The notes: a model not told the origin generated them from the letters alone. Numbered from the stretch's first letter, positions 1-11,819 are shown. The stretch is DNA of 64,000 nucleotides from Enterobacteriaceae bacterium 4M9 (GCA_010092695.1 JAADJJ010000001.1:3348001-3412000); one strand, 5' to 3'. Numbers and translations: made by a program.

Positions 1-1874
1 ATGCGCTGTGAAGGCAATTTAATGCCAAACGCCGATGATGCCAGTTCACGACGGGTTGGCACGCGCACACGATTTGGGCGCGGTAGCTGCGGACCTATGC
101 CTTCTTTAACCTGTGCACGCGGCGCAGCGGCGGCGGTAAAGATTGGTGCGGCAACAGCAGCAACCCTGGCAGCTTCAATAGCCGCCTGCTCAGACAACGC
201 GCCTTCAACCGCCGCAGCGGTGCCGCTGAGGTCAGGCGTCGGAATATCTGATGATAATGAAGGGGAAGAAGCTCGCCCATTTTGTTGCAACTGTTGCGCC
301 TCATCCGGCACCGGCTGGTACCAGGCCGCCAGTTGCTCGCGCTCACGCGCGCGTTTCTCTTCTACTTCTTCAAAATAATAAAGCGGCGGTCGCACCGGCT
401 TTTCAGGTTCACCCGCAGGCTCTGATGGCGAGGCAAAGGCTCCTGCTGCAGGTTGCTGTTTATCCCCGGCAGATTGTTGCACCTGCACAGGTTGCGGCGC
501 TGCTGCCTCAAACGGCTGCGGTGCGGGCGTGAACTGTGGCGGCTCGGATACTGCGCCCTGCCCCGGCATAGCAGGCTGTGGCGCCCATGCGGGCGGTACG
601 CTCTGTGCAGCTGGAGCGTAAGCTTCAGGAGGCATGCCGTGAGGTGCATGAAGGTAGGGTTCTGCGACACTTTCTTGTGCAATGTGTTGCGGCTGTACCG
701 CCCCGGCGCCCTGGACATTATTTTGTAAATGAACCGGTGCAGCGCCATGCGCATAACTCTCAGGCGCAGGCGCCAGTCGCGGCTCCGGTGTGGAGGTCGT
801 CGGCGCAGGCTCCCAGACAACAGACGGCGCAGCATCAGGCGCTGGCATCTGTACCTGTGGCATAACAGGCGCCTCGGCTGCGGTTTCAGCCCAGGGCTGC
901 GGTGCTACCGGTGCGGTGATGGCGCTACCGCTGAGCAGCGGATCGTGGATATCTACAGGTGCCTGCTGCGTAGCCCGGTTGCCGGAAAACAAAACATCGT
1001 CCGGTGCAGCGGCATCGCGCGGTGTCGCAAATAGCGGATCATCCTCGTCGTCCATACGCTTGCCGGAAAACAAAGCGGCATCAGTTTTACGGGCAACGGG
1101 GTTAACAAATTTTTCGGCTATACGCTGGCGGCGCAGACGCGCCATCTTCAGCAAACGTTCACGACGAGACTCGCGCGGCGCGTCATTCGCCTCACCGTCT
1201 ACGTCATCGTCATAGTCGTCGTCATCGTATTCATCATCCTGCCAGGTGTTGTCACGGCGCGTGCGGTTTGTCGCAAACGTCAACACCATCATGACAAAGC
1301 TGCCAATCTTCTCGGCGATGTTTATCCACGACCAGCCGGTGAATAATGTCAGCCCGGCAGCCCAGACGCACAGCAGCGCGATAGTCCCACCAATGCTGTT
1401 TAGCATAGGCATCATCGCGGTACTGAGCAGGCTGCCGATAACTCCGCCTGAGGCGAAGTACCAGATATCATCAGCGTTAATGGCCGCTAACCCGCAGGCA
1501 GAGACAACCAGCGCCAGAGCACCAATCAGGCGCAGCGCCAGCGCAAAATAATCAATGAATTCGTCATTATCACGCCGCAGCCAGGCAAACCAACAGCCCC
1601 CAAGCATAATCACGGGAATGGTGTAGGCCATTACGCCAAATATAAAAAGTAGCGTATCGGCAAACCATGCGCCGGGTATACCACCGAGATTATGAATAGG
1701 CTCATGCCATGCAGTCTGCGACCAACTGGGGTCGGAAGGATTAAAACTGAGCAGCGCCACCATCAGGTAGACGGCAAAAAGGGCAACAAGAACCAGCAAC
1801 GCCTCATAAAGCCGACGTCCACTGCTTAACCTTGTCATGGTGACTTCTTTATCTTCTGTATATTCCTGGCTCAA
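1..1874 (-). CDS. ftsK: DNA translocase FtsK, N-terminal part (3' end outside window)
   Basis: About 624 residues of FtsK are visible; the rest, including the RecA-like motor and gamma domain, lies beyond the window. FtsK anchors in the septal membrane, helps assemble the divisome and pumps chromosome ends toward dif for XerCD resolution. The visible part opens with the hydrophobic four-helix membrane domain (roughly residues 25-180, including GGIPGAWFADTLLFIFG), then an acidic DDEYDDDDYDD stretch, then a long Pro/Gln/Ala-rich linker, and ends in the conserved region PTRRELASSAFGIKLPSQR. The start is TTG at 1874, giving LSQEYTEDKEVTMTRLSSG, preceded by a GGAG ribosome site; E. coli ftsK also uses this unusual start. 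The linker is variable between genera. It follows lrp on the same strand, separated by a terminator and a LexA box. Confidence 0.95.
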   Translation of the reverse strand, partial: MSQEYTEDKEVTMTRLSSGRRLYEALLVLVALFAVYLMVALLSFNPSDPSWSQTAWHEPIHNLGGIPGAWFADTLLFIFGVMAYTIPVIMLGGCWFAWLRRDNDEFIDYFALALRLIGALALVVSACGLAAINADDIWYFASGGVIGSLLSTAMMPMLNSIGGTIALLCVWAAGLTLFTGWSWINIAEKIGSFVMMVLTFATNRTRRDNTWQDDEYDDDDYDDDVDGEANDAPRESRRERLLKMARLRRQRIAEKFVNPVARKTDAALFSGKRMDDEDDPLFATPRDAAAPDDVLFSGNRATQQAPVDIHDPLLSGSAITAPVAPQPWAETAAEAPVMPQVQMPAPDAAPSVVWEPAPTTSTPEPRLAPAPESYAHGAAPVHLQNNVQGAGAVQPQHIAQESVAEPYLHAPHGMPPEAYAPAAQSVPPAWAPQPAMPGQGAVSEPPQFTPAPQPFEAAAPQPVQVQQSAGDKQQPAAGAFASPSEPAGEPEKPVRPPLYYFEEVEEKRAREREQLAAWYQPVPDEAQQLQQNGRASSPSLSSDIPTPDLSGTAAAVEGALSEQAAIEAARVAAVAAPIFTAAAAPRAQVKEGIGPQLPRPNRVRVPTRRELASSAFGIKLPSQR

Positions 1875-1900
1875 GAAAGGCTCTCCAGGTTCCTTTTGCT

Positions 1901-1942
1901 AAAACGGACAGCAGCGCCGGGTCGCCCCGGCACTGCTGCTGT
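1901..1942 (-). terminator. Rho-independent terminator of lrp
   Basis: Read on the minus strand, a GC-rich hairpin (ACAGCAGCAGTGCCGGGG closing on CCCGGCGCTGCTGT) is followed by CCGTTTTAGC. It lies about 57 bases after the lrp stop and before ftsK, so it should separate the two transcripts. Its upstream edge overlaps the LexA box by four bases. Confidence 0.75.
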
Positions 1943-1954
1943 ATGGATTAACAG
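1939..1954. promoter_or_regulatory. LexA (SOS) box upstream of ftsK
   Basis: The 16-mer CTGTATGGATTAACAG fits the LexA consensus CTGT-N8-ACAG exactly and lies about 65 bp upstream of the ftsK start. The distal ftsK promoter of E. coli (dinH) is SOS-inducible through a LexA box of very similar sequence, so conservation of the site and its position supports DNA-damage induction of ftsK here too. Confidence 0.85.
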
Positions 1955-1998
1955 GAGTGTAATCAAACTACACCGATTTTGCACCTGTTGTTCCGTGT

Positions 1999-2493
1999 TT
2001 AGCGGGTCTTAATCACCAGGCGATTACTTTGCTTCACTTCTTCCATGACCACGTAAGTACGTGTGTCATTAACGCCCGGCAGACGCAGCAGGGTTTCCCC
2101 TAACAGCTTACGATACGCCGACATATCGGGTACACGGGTCTTCAGCAGGTAGTCGAAATCACCAGAAACCAGGTGGCATTCCTGAATTTCCTCAAGTTTC
2201 TGTACCGCTGAATTGAACTGCTCAAACACATCCGGTGCACCACGATTCAGAGTTATCTCAACAAAAACCAGCAGTGATGCATCCAGATAATGAGGGTTGA
2301 GTAGCGCGGTATAACCCTGAATAAAGCCCTGTCGCTCCAGGCGACGCACGCGCTCAAGACACGGGGTCGGTGAAAGACCCACACGTTTTGAAAGCTCAAC
2401 GTTGGAAATACGACCGTCTTTTTGCAGTTCATTAAGAATATTACGATCGATACGGTCGAGATCTTTGCCAGGGCGCTTCTTGCTATCTACCAT
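1999..2493 (-). CDS. lrp: Leucine-responsive regulatory protein Lrp
   Basis: A 164-residue protein, the same length as E. coli Lrp and almost identical to it. Lrp is a global feast/famine regulator that binds DNA as octamers or hexadecamers and senses leucine. The N-terminal winged helix-turn-helix (about residues 13-60, with ISNVELSKRVGLSPTPCLERVRRLE as the recognition region) is followed by the RAM ligand-binding domain (about 70-150, with VSGDFDYLL). It begins with ATG at 2493 after a GAGAGAC ribosome site. It is divergent from trxB across a 495 bp gap, consistent with the long lrp leader known in E. coli. The extreme conservation leaves little doubt about identity. Confidence 0.98.
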   Translation of the reverse strand: MVDSKKRPGKDLDRIDRNILNELQKDGRISNVELSKRVGLSPTPCLERVRRLERQGFIQGYTALLNPHYLDASLLVFVEITLNRGAPDVFEQFNSAVQKLEEIQECHLVSGDFDYLLKTRVPDMSAYRKLLGETLLRLPGVNDTRTYVVMEEVKQSNRLVIKTR

Positions 2494-3954
<1,461 letters not shown>

Positions 3955-3973
3955 TTTCCGGTAAATGTGAATG

Positions 3974-4003
3974 AAGGCGGCGAGAGAGTCGCCTTTCTTT
4001 TTG
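3974..4003 (+). terminator. Probable terminator of trxB
   Basis: The stem AAGGCG / CGCCTT with loop GCGAGAGAGT is followed by TCTTTTT, 20 bases past the trxB stop. The short stem makes it moderately strong. Confidence 0.65.
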
Positions 4004-4074
4004 CCACGATGTAACATTGCGCTGCGCCTTCGCCGCTCCGGCGATCCGTTGTTCACTCACCTGCATGGCACGCA

Positions 4075-5838
4075 ATGAATAAAACCCGTCAACAAGAACT
4101 GAGCCAATGGCTGAAACAACAAAGCGTTATCTCCCGCCGCTGGCTTAACCTGTCGCGTCTGCTGGGCGTGATTAGCGGTCTGCTTATCGTCGCCCAGGCC
4201 TGGCTGCTGGCTAATCTGCTGCACCATATGATTATGGAAAACATTCCACGCGAGGCATTGTTGCTGCCCTTTGTGCAGCTCATCCTGGTGTTTATCCTGC
4301 GCGCGTGGGTGGTGTGGTTGCGTGAAAAAGCGGGGGTTCGCGCCGGTATGTATATTCGCCAGCGCATCCGTGCACTGGTACTGGACAGGCTACAGGACGC
4401 CGGTCCGGCCTGGATTCAAGGCAAACCGGCTGGTAGCTGGGCAACGCTGGTGCTGGAGCAAATCGAAGACATGCACGATTTCTATGCCCGCTATCTGCCG
4501 CAAATGACGCTGGCAGCGGCAGTGCCGCTCATTATCGTGCTGACTATCTTTCCCTCAAACTGGGCAGCTGCGCTGATTTTGCTGTGCACTGCCCCGCTGA
4601 TCCCGCTTTTTATGGCAATGGTCGGTATGGGTGCTGCTGAGGCTAACCGCCGTAATTTTCTGGCTCTGTCACGCCTGAGTGGCCATTTTCTCGATCGCCT
4701 GCGTGGGATGGAAACGCTGCGCCTGTTTCATCGCGGGGCTGCTGAAACACAGAATATTGAGCGCGCCTCGCAGGATTTCCGTCAGCGCACAATGGAAGTA
4801 CTGCGACTCGCTTTTCTCTCCTCCGGCGTGCTGGAATTCTTTGCTTCGCTATCTATCGCGCTGGTTGCGGTCTATTTCGGCTTCTCCTATCTCGGTGAGC
4901 TGAATTTTGGCAGCTACGGCACGCCGGTGACGCTATTTTCGGGCTTTCTTGCGCTCATTCTGGCGCCTGAGTTTTTCCAGCCGCTGCGCGATCTGGGCAC
5001 GTTTTATCATGCCAAAGCGCAGGCGGTCGGTGCGGCCGATAGCCTGCAACAATTTCTCGACTCCCCGCTGCAACGCCCTCCGCACGGTGTACATAAGCTT
5101 AAAGACAACGACGCGTTGAGCATTGAAGCACATGAGGTGTATATCCTTTCGGCACAGGGCAAGCGCCTTGCTGGTCCACTGACCTTCAGTCTGCCTGCGG
5201 GTAAACGCGTGGCGCTGGTTGGCCCCAGCGGTGCGGGTAAAAGTACGGTGGTGAGCCTGCTGTCCGGCTTTTTACCTTATGAAGGCTCTGTCACCCTCAA
5301 CGGCCACGAGTTGCGCGACCTCAATCCTGACAGTCTGCACCGCAATTTGAGCTGGCTTGGGCAAAACCCACGTCTGCCCGCAGCGACCGTGCGAGAAAAC
5401 ATCCTGCTGGGACGTGAGGTTTCCGATTCATGTCTGCGTGCTGCACTCGATGCCGCCTGCGTAAGCGAATTCCTGCCGCTGCTGGCTCAGGGTGTCGACA
5501 CCCCGCTGGGGGAACAAGCGTCGCGCCTTTCCGTTGGTCAGGCGCAGCGCGTGGCACTGGCGCGCGCACTACTGATGCCCTGCGGGCTACTGCTGCTCGA
5601 CGAACCCGCCGCAAGCCTTGATGCACACAGCGAAGGACTGGTTATGACCGCGCTTGATGCCGCCTCACGTCACCAGACTACGCTGATGGTCACCCACCGG
5701 CTCGACTCACTGACTACGTGGGACGACATCTGGGTGATGCAGAATGGTCAGATTTCACAACAGGGCAGTTTTAGCGAACTGGAACAACATGCTGGCCCGT
5801 TTGCCGAGTTGCTGGCTTGTCACCTGGAGGAGATTTAA
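4075..5838 (+). CDS. cydD: Heterodimeric ABC exporter subunit CydD (cysteine/glutathione export, cytochrome bd assembly)
   Basis: A 587-residue ABC half-transporter (E. coli 588). With CydC it forms an inner-membrane complex needed for assembly of cytochrome bd oxidase; it was reported to move cysteine, glutathione or heme across the membrane. The N-terminal transmembrane domain has about six helices (residues 20-330). The ATPase domain has Walker [10 protein letters not shown], a signature LSVGQAQR that departs from the usual LSGGQ, Walker B LLLLDEP and an H-loop THRLD. The variant signature is typical of this half of the heterodimer as I recall it, rather than damage. The stop codon abuts the cydC start, so the two are surely co-transcribed. 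Confidence 0.96.
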   Translation: MNKTRQQELSQWLKQQSVISRRWLNLSRLLGVISGLLIVAQAWLLANLLHHMIMENIPREALLLPFVQLILVFILRAWVVWLREKAGVRAGMYIRQRIRALVLDRLQDAGPAWIQGKPAGSWATLVLEQIEDMHDFYARYLPQMTLAAAVPLIIVLTIFPSNWAAALILLCTAPLIPLFMAMVGMGAAEANRRNFLALSRLSGHFLDRLRGMETLRLFHRGAAETQNIERASQDFRQRTMEVLRLAFLSSGVLEFFASLSIALVAVYFGFSYLGELNFGSYGTPVTLFSGFLALILAPEFFQPLRDLGTFYHAKAQAVGAADSLQQFLDSPLQRPPHGVHKLKDNDALSIEAHEVYILSAQGKRLAGPLTFSLPAGKRVALVGPSGAGKSTVVSLLSGFLPYEGSVTLNGHELRDLNPDSLHRNLSWLGQNPRLPAATVRENILLGREVSDSCLRAALDAACVSEFLPLLAQGVDTPLGEQASRLSVGQAQRVALARALLMPCGLLLLDEPAASLDAHSEGLVMTALDAASRHQTTLMVTHRLDSLTTWDDIWVMQNGQISQQGSFSELEQHAGPFAELLACHLEEI

Positions 5839-7560
5839 ATGCGCGCGCTGCTGCCCTTTCTGACGCTGTTTCGCCGCCACCGCTGGCTGATGACGCTTGG
5901 CGTCCTGCTGGCGATTATCACGCTGCTTGCCAGTATCGGCCTGTTGACGCTATCCGGCTGGTTCCTCTCCGCCTCTGCGCTGGCCGGTACTGCTGGGGTT
6001 TACAGCTTCAACTATATGCTGCCTGCCGCAGGCGTGCGCGGTGCGGCAATCACTCGTACCGCAGGACGCTATTTTGAGCGCCTGGTCAGCCATGATGCGA
6101 CTTTCCGTGTGTTACAGCATCTGCGGGTATTTACTTTCAGCCGCCTGCTGCCACTTTCACCGGCCGGGCTGGAGCGCTTTCGCCAGGGGGAATTGCTTAA
6201 CCGCCTGGTTGCCGATGTCGATGCGCTCGATCACCTCTATCTGCGCGTGATTTCCCCGATGGTGGGCGCGCTGGTGACCATTATCGTTGTGACATTTGGG
6301 CTGAGCTTTCTTGATATGTCGCTCGCCTTCACGCTCGGCGGTATTATGTTGCTGACACTGCTCCTGCTGCCGCCGCTGTTCTGGCAGGCCGGGCGCCCGG
6401 TAGGAAATGCCCTCACTGAACTACGCGGTGATTATCGCCAGCAACTTGTCTCCTGGCTGCACGGCCAGGCGGAGCTACGCATCTTCGGTGCCAGCGCGCA
6501 GTGGCGCCAGAAGCTTGAACAGACAGAACAGAGCTGGCTTGAGGCCCAGCGCCGCCAGACAGGGCTCACCGCTCTTTCTCAGGCGCTGATGCTGCTTATC
6601 GCCGGTTTTACCGTCATCGCCATTATGTGGCTCTGTGCAGGCAGCGTAGGTGGTAACACCTCGCCGGGCGCGCTTATTGCGCTATTTGTCTTCTGTGCGC
6701 TGGCAGCATTCGAGGCTCTGACGCCCGTTACGGGTGCCTTTCAGCATCTCGGGCAAGTCGCGGCCTCGGCCCAGCGTCTGACGCAACTCCTTGAGCAACA
6801 GCCCGAAGTCAATTTCCCTGACCGTGGCCCGGCTCGCCCGCAGTCGGTGGCACTTCATATCCATAACGTCACTTTTCACTATCCCGCACAGCCACAGCCT
6901 GCCCTGCTCAATCTGACACTGAATATCGCCAGCGGTGAACACATTGCTCTGTTAGGACGCACCGGCTGTGGTAAATCCACGCTGTTACAGCTGCTGACCC
7001 GTGCCCGCGACCCGCAGAGCGGTGACATCACGCTCAACGACGTGCCGCTGGCGCAGTATGATGAAGCCACCCTTCGATCTGTTACTGGCGTGGTGTCGCA
7101 GCGTGTGCATTTGTTCAGCGCCACGCTTCGCGATAACCTGCTGCTGGCCCGCCCTGATGCCCAGGACGATATGCTGAGCGCGGCACTTGAGCGCGTTGGA
7201 CTGGCAGCACTGCTGGATGATGAAGGGCTAAATGCCTGGCTCGGTGAAGGCGGTCGCCCGCTTTCCGGCGGCGAACTGCGCAGACTCGCCATCGCTCGTG
7301 CGCTGCTGCACGACGCACCGCTGATGTTGCTTGATGAGCCGACCGAAGGGCTGGACACGCAAACTGAAGGGCAAATTCTTGACCTGCTGCATGAGGTTTG
7401 CGTCAACAAAACCCTGGTTATGGTGACACATCGCCTGCGCGGTTTATCGGCATTCGACCGTATTGCGGTGATGGACGAAGGACAGATTGTTGAACAAGGT
7501 AGCCACGAACAGCTAAAGATGATCAACGGGCGCTATTCTCATTTTCTACGCCAGCTGTAA
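5839..7560 (+). CDS. cydC: Heterodimeric ABC exporter subunit CydC
   Basis: A 573-residue ABC half-transporter, the same length as E. coli CydC and partner of CydD in the inner-membrane complex that supports periplasmic cytochrome maturation and cytochrome bd activity. The transmembrane domain (about residues 1-310) includes the loop TRTAGRYFERLVSHDATFRVL. The nucleotide-binding domain has Walker A GRTGCGKST, Q-loop VSQRVHLFSATLRDN, signature LSGGELRR, Walker B LMLLDEPTEGLD and H-loop THRL. ATG follows the cydD TAA directly, with the GGAGG of the cydD 3' end serving as ribosome site, indicating tight coupling. Confidence 0.96.
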   Translation: MRALLPFLTLFRRHRWLMTLGVLLAIITLLASIGLLTLSGWFLSASALAGTAGVYSFNYMLPAAGVRGAAITRTAGRYFERLVSHDATFRVLQHLRVFTFSRLLPLSPAGLERFRQGELLNRLVADVDALDHLYLRVISPMVGALVTIIVVTFGLSFLDMSLAFTLGGIMLLTLLLLPPLFWQAGRPVGNALTELRGDYRQQLVSWLHGQAELRIFGASAQWRQKLEQTEQSWLEAQRRQTGLTALSQALMLLIAGFTVIAIMWLCAGSVGGNTSPGALIALFVFCALAAFEALTPVTGAFQHLGQVAASAQRLTQLLEQQPEVNFPDRGPARPQSVALHIHNVTFHYPAQPQPALLNLTLNIASGEHIALLGRTGCGKSTLLQLLTRARDPQSGDITLNDVPLAQYDEATLRSVTGVVSQRVHLFSATLRDNLLLARPDAQDDMLSAALERVGLAALLDDEGLNAWLGEGGRPLSGGELRRLAIARALLHDAPLMLLDEPTEGLDTQTEGQILDLLHEVCVNKTLVMVTHRLRGLSAFDRIAVMDEGQIVEQGSHEQLKMINGRYSHFLRQL

Positions 7561-7597
7561 ACTGTGATTATGCTTTAGATTTGTCCTGGAGACCACT

Positions 7598-8302
7598 ATG
7601 CGTCTGGTTCAGCTTTCTCGTTACTCGATTGAGTTTCCCTCACCGGAGGTGGCGCTACGCGAGCCTAACGGACTGCTGGCGCTGGGCGGCGATCTTAGCC
7701 CGGCGCGCCTGATGCTGGCCTACCAGCGCGGCATTTTCCCCTGGTACTCTCCGGGCGACCCTATTTTGTGGTGGTCTCCTGACCCACGTGCGGTGCTGGA
7801 CCCAGCCACATTCCACATCAGCCGCAGCTTCAAACATTTCCTGCGCCACTGCCCTTATCGCGTGACGCTAAACCACGCGTTTGCCGAGGTCGTTGCTGGC
7901 TGCGCCAGCGATCGTGAGGAAGGCACCTGGATTGTGCCTGAAGTCAGCGCCGCGTTTGTAGAACTTCACCAACTTGGGCATGCCCATTCCATTGAGGTCT
8001 GGCTGGGTGATGAACTGGTCGGTGGCATGTACGGCGTGGCACAGGGTGCATTGTTTTGCGGCGAGTCGATGTTCAGCCGTCGGGAGAATGCCTCTAAAAC
8101 GGCACTGAAGGTGTTCTGCGAGTATTTTGTGCGCCAGGGTGGTCAGCTTATCGACTGTCAGGTTCTGAATGCCCACACGGCTTCTCTGGGCGCTGTCGAG
8201 ATATCGCGGCGCAGCTATCTTCAACAGCTGCTGAACTTACATCTGCAGGTGCTGACACCGCGCTGTTGGCAGCCTCAGATACTGTTTGCGCCTGTGGAAT
8301 AA
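7598..8302 (+). CDS. aat: Leucyl/phenylalanyl-tRNA-protein transferase Aat
   Basis: A 234-residue cytoplasmic enzyme that adds Leu or Phe to proteins with N-terminal Arg or Lys, creating N-degrons. The GNAT-like fold shows the family hallmarks [23 protein letters not shown] near the N-terminus, [10 protein letters not shown] (residues 53-62), and the acceptor-site region [20 protein letters not shown]. Its length equals that of E. coli. It sits 37 bases after cydC on the same strand. ClpS and ClpA, which recognise and unfold its products, are encoded 1 to 4 kb downstream, so the N-end rule pathway is clustered here as in E. coli. Confidence 0.97.
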   Translation: MRLVQLSRYSIEFPSPEVALREPNGLLALGGDLSPARLMLAYQRGIFPWYSPGDPILWWSPDPRAVLDPATFHISRSFKHFLRHCPYRVTLNHAFAEVVAGCASDREEGTWIVPEVSAAFVELHQLGHAHSIEVWLGDELVGGMYGVAQGALFCGESMFSRRENASKTALKVFCEYFVRQGGQLIDCQVLNAHTASLGAVEISRRSYLQQLLNLHLQVLTPRCWQPQILFAPVE

Positions 8303-8579
8303 TGTTTTCCACCTTAACCGTCATCCCATGTTATAATTGTCGGCGCTGAATCAAACTTCGCACATTACCCTGCCGCCGTATGGGATATTTACAGGCAACG
8401 CCCCACCGTTTATCGCTTTGCTCCCCTTATACGCCCGCATCGCCGTAACAGGTCAGCTGTCTCACGGGTAATGCGCAGCAGTGCGCTTTGTCGGCATTAT
8501 CGTCGGCAATTCTTTACATAATACGTGAACTTCGGCATTATCTTGCCGGTTCAAACTATGGTAGTGACATCCCGAGGAT

Positions 8580-8801
<222 letters not shown>

Positions 8802-8832
8802 GGTATGACGCTTATCCCGCGATGACGCTCAG

Positions 8833-8855
8833 GGCCGGTTGATTCCGGCCTTTTG
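8833..8855 (+). terminator. Rho-independent terminator of infA
   Basis: GGCCGG (8833-8838) pairs with CCGGCC (8845-8850) around TTGATT and is followed by TTTTG, 31 bases past the infA stop. Confidence 0.85.
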
Positions 8856-9148
8856 CGTTGCGGCCTCCCGCCGCGCAAACGCATAATATTCGTTATCACC
8901 TTTTATGCTTGTTGTGCATTTACCGCTAAAACTATCTTACATACCGTTCCCTGCTGTACCTCACTGTGCCTGAGCACATAAATGCTCCAGCATAACGCCT
9001 GCAACACCGTTATACCTGCCCAACGCCTTATTAAACGCTTCGCAGTATCTCGCCCTTACCTGCACGCCTCAATGTTCCCGCGCATAGCGCCGGAGATAAC
9101 CGTGCGTCTGCGCTCACGTTTTACGAAAACGCCACCTCCTGCGCCCAT
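8856..9148. other. Gene-free stretch between infA and clpA; expected serW tRNA absent
   Basis: In E. coli K-12 this gap carries the serine tRNA gene serW. Reading both strands I find no tRNA-Ser acceptor stem, no GGA anticodon loop and no terminal CCA in a cloverleaf context. A plus-strand open frame from 8982 to 9182 has no ribosome site, runs through the clpA terminator and does not look like a protein. No integrase fragment or repeat is seen. The stretch looks like unconstrained intergenic DNA. Confidence 0.6.
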
Positions 9149-9178
9149 AAAAAAACCGGGCCTGTCAGACCCGGTTTC
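9149..9178 (-). terminator. Rho-independent terminator of clpA
   Basis: On the minus strand AAACCGGG pairs with CCCGGTTT around a nine-base loop and is followed by a run of T residues (plus strand AAAAAA at 9149-9155). It lies 20 bases past the clpA stop. Confidence 0.9.
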
Positions 9179-9197
9179 ATGATGTTGCCTGCAACGG

Positions 9198-11471
9198 TTA
9201 GTGTGCGGCTTCTGGCTTGTGCTTCTGAGCGCTCAGGAAGTCGTAATTGAGCTTGTCTTCCTTCTTGTCCAGCGACACCGTAACCTGGCCACCGTTAACC
9301 AGTGAGCCAAACAGCAGCTCGTTGGCGAGCGGTTTTTTCAGGTTGTCCTGAATCACGCGTGACATCGGACGTGCACCCATTGTGCGATCGTAGCCTTTAA
9401 CAGCCAGCCACTCCCGAGCTTCCTGACTGACCTCCAGCGACACGCCTTTGGCATCCAACTGCACCTGAAGTTCGACAATAAACTTGTCAACCACCTGGTG
9501 GATAACCGTTGTCGAGAGATGATCGAACCAGATAATGTTATCCAGACGGTTACGGAACTCCGGCGTAAAGATCTTTTTGATCTCCTCCAGCGCATCCGTA
9601 CTGTTGTCCTGATGGATCAGGCCAATCGACTTACGCTCGGTTTCGCGCACACCGGCATTGGTGGTCATCACCAGCACCACATTGCGGAAATCCGCCTTGC
9701 GACCGTTGTTGTCGGTCAGCGTCCCGTTATCCATCACCTGCAACAGCAGGTTAAATACGTCCGGATGCGCTTTCTCGATTTCATCAAGCAGCAGCACCGC
9801 GTGCGGATGTTTGATAACGGCGTCAGTCAGCAGCCCGCCCTGGTCGTAGCCCACATAACCCGGAGGTGCACCAATCAGGCGGCTGACGGTGTGACGCTCC
9901 ATGTATTCCGACATATCGAAACGCAAAAGCTCAATGCCTAGCGCCTTCGCAAGCTGTACCGTCACCTCGGTTTTCCCGACGCCGGTCGGCCCGGCAAACA
10001 GGAACGAGCCTACCGGCTTGTGCTCATGGCCCAGGCCCGCACGGCTCATCTTGATGGCCTCGGTCAGTGCCTCAATCGCTTTATCCTGGCCAAACACCAG
10101 CATTTTCAAGCGGTCGCCCAGGTTTTTGAGCGTATCGCGATCGCTTGCTGAAATGCTCTTTTCAGGCACGCGGGCAATGCGCGCCACCACCGACTCAATG
10201 TCACTGACATTGATGGTTTTACGACGCTTGCTGACCGGCATCAGACGGCAACGCGCCCCGGCTTCATCAATCACGTCAATCGCTTTGTCCGGCAGATGAC
10301 GGTCATTGATGTATTTCACCGACAGCTCCACTGCCGCACGAACCGCCTTGGCGGTGTAACGCACGTCGTGGTGCGCCTCGTACTTCGGCTTCAGACCATT
10401 GATGATTTGCACGGTTTCTTCAACCGACGGCTCAGTAATATCAATTTTCTGGAAGCGGCGCGCCAGCGCGCGGTCCTTTTCAAAGATATTGCTGAATTCC
10501 TGATAGGTCGTGGAACCAATTACGCGGATTTTACCGCTGGAAAGCAGTGGTTTAATCAGGTTGGCCGCATCAACCTGGCCGCCTGAGGCCGCACCGGCAC
10601 CAATGATGGTGTGAATCTCATCAATAAACAGGATGCTGGTGGTGTCCGCTTCGAGTTGCTTAAGCAGCGCCTTAAAGCGTTTTTCAAAATCACCGCGATA
10701 TTTGGTGCCCGCCAGCAGCGAGCCGATATCCAGCGAGTAGAGGGTGCAATCGGCCATCACTTCCGGCACGTCGCCCTGAACGATGCGCCAGGCCAGCCCT
10801 TCGGCTATCGCAGTTTTCCCGACGCCGGATTCACCGACTAACAGCGGGTTGTTTTTGCGACGGCGGCACAGCACCTGAATAGCACGCTCAAGCTCTTTAT
10901 CACGGCCAATCAGCGGGTCAATCCCCCCCACGCGGGCAAGCTGATTAAGATTGGTGGTGAAGTTCTCCATACGTTCCTCCCCGCCTGCCTGCTCGTCACT
11001 GACCGGGTTTTCGGCGCCAGGCGCCTGGTTGGAATCGTCTTTACGCGTACCGTGAGAGATAAAGTTCACGACGTCGAGACGGCTAACTTCATGTTTGCGC
11101 AGCAGGTAAGCCGCCTGGGACTCCTGCTCGCTGAAAATGGCCACCAGCACGTTGGCACCGCTGACTTCGCTGCGCCCGGACGACTGGACGTGGAAAACGG
11201 CACGCTGTAGTACACGCTGAAAGCTGAGCGTCGGCTGGGTGTCGCGCTCTTCTTCGCTTTGCGGCAGTACCGGCGTGGTTTGTTCGATGAAGGCCTCAAG
11301 CTCCTGGCGCAACGCCACCAGGTCTACCGAGCAGGCTTCCAGCGCCTCCCGGGCGGACGGGTTACTGAGCAACGCCAGCAACAGGTGCTCGACGGTCATA
11401 AACTCATGTCGGTGCTCACGCGCTCTGGCGAAAGCCATATTTAAACTGAGTTCCAGTTCTTGATTGAGCAT
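9198..11471 (-). CDS. clpA: ATP-dependent Clp protease ATP-binding subunit ClpA
   Basis: A 757-residue AAA+ unfoldase that feeds substrates to ClpP and, with ClpS, degrades N-degron proteins. It has an N-terminal Clp_N domain (residues 1-140), a first AAA+ module with Walker A GESGVGKT and Walker B ILFIDEIH, and a second with GPTGVGKT and VLLLDEIE, including the pore loop region [14 protein letters not shown] start at ATG 11471 ([20 protein letters not shown]), which has a GGGGGTG ribosome site five bases upstream and matches E. coli; an in-frame ATG at 11483 lies on that ribosome site. ClpS is encoded 27 bases upstream on the same strand. Confidence 0.97.
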   Translation of the reverse strand: MLNQELELSLNMAFARAREHRHEFMTVEHLLLALLSNPSAREALEACSVDLVALRQELEAFIEQTTPVLPQSEEERDTQPTLSFQRVLQRAVFHVQSSGRSEVSGANVLVAIFSEQESQAAYLLRKHEVSRLDVVNFISHGTRKDDSNQAPGAENPVSDEQAGGEERMENFTTNLNQLARVGGIDPLIGRDKELERAIQVLCRRRKNNPLLVGESGVGKTAIAEGLAWRIVQGDVPEVMADCTLYSLDIGSLLAGTKYRGDFEKRFKALLKQLEADTTSILFIDEIHTIIGAGAASGGQVDAANLIKPLLSSGKIRVIGSTTYQEFSNIFEKDRALARRFQKIDITEPSVEETVQIINGLKPKYEAHHDVRYTAKAVRAAVELSVKYINDRHLPDKAIDVIDEAGARCRLMPVSKRRKTINVSDIESVVARIARVPEKSISASDRDTLKNLGDRLKMLVFGQDKAIEALTEAIKMSRAGLGHEHKPVGSFLFAGPTGVGKTEVTVQLAKALGIELLRFDMSEYMERHTVSRLIGAPPGYVGYDQGGLLTDAVIKHPHAVLLLDEIEKAHPDVFNLLLQVMDNGTLTDNNGRKADFRNVVLVMTTNAGVRETERKSIGLIHQDNSTDALEEIKKIFTPEFRNRLDNIIWFDHLSTTVIHQVVDKFIVELQVQLDAKGVSLEVSQEAREWLAVKGYDRTMGARPMSRVIQDNLKKPLANELLFGSLVNGGQVTVSLDKKEDKLNYDFLSAQKHKPEAAH

Positions 11472-11498
11472 AGGCACCCCCATAATTGTCTGCCTTCT

Positions 11499-11819
11499 TC
11501 AGGCTAATTCCTGCGTACACAGCAACGGATACTCGTGTTCCCTCGCATACTTGTTCACCATCATCACTTTGGTTTCTGCCACTTCGGCGGTGTAAACCCC
11601 GCAAACGGCCTTACCCTGATAGTGAACGGTGAGCATCAGTTGCGTTGCTCGCTCTACATCATAAGAAAAGAACTTTTGCAGCACGTCAATAACAAATTCC
11701 ATCGGCGTGTAATCGTCGTTCATCAGTATAACTTTATACATGGATGGCGGTTTTAGCGCCTCCCGTGTCTTCTCTTTTGCCAGGCTGTCAAAATCCAGCC
11801 AGTCGTTTGTCTTACCCAT
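11499..11819 (-). CDS. clpS: ATP-dependent Clp protease adaptor ClpS
   Basis: A 106-residue adaptor, the same length as E. coli ClpS, that binds N-terminal Leu, Phe, Trp or Tyr and delivers such substrates to ClpA. The core fold carries [20 protein letters not shown], where the Asn-Asp-Asp of the N-degron pocket is visible (residues 34-36), and the hydrophobic pocket helix region. The flexible N-terminal tail [13 protein letters not shown] precedes it. It is the promoter-proximal gene of the clpS-clpA pair and is divergent from cspD across 322 bp. Aat, which makes some ClpS substrates, is encoded nearby. Confidence 0.97.
   Translation of the reverse strand: MGKTNDWLDFDSLAKEKTREALKPPSMYKVILMNDDYTPMEFVIDVLQKFFSYDVERATQLMLTVHYQGKAVCGVYTAEVAETKVMMVNKYAREHEYPLLCTQELA

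Noticed and set aside
8982..9182. A 66-codon plus-strand open frame between infA and clpA.
   Set aside because: It has no ribosome site, runs through the clpA terminator and shows no protein-like pattern.
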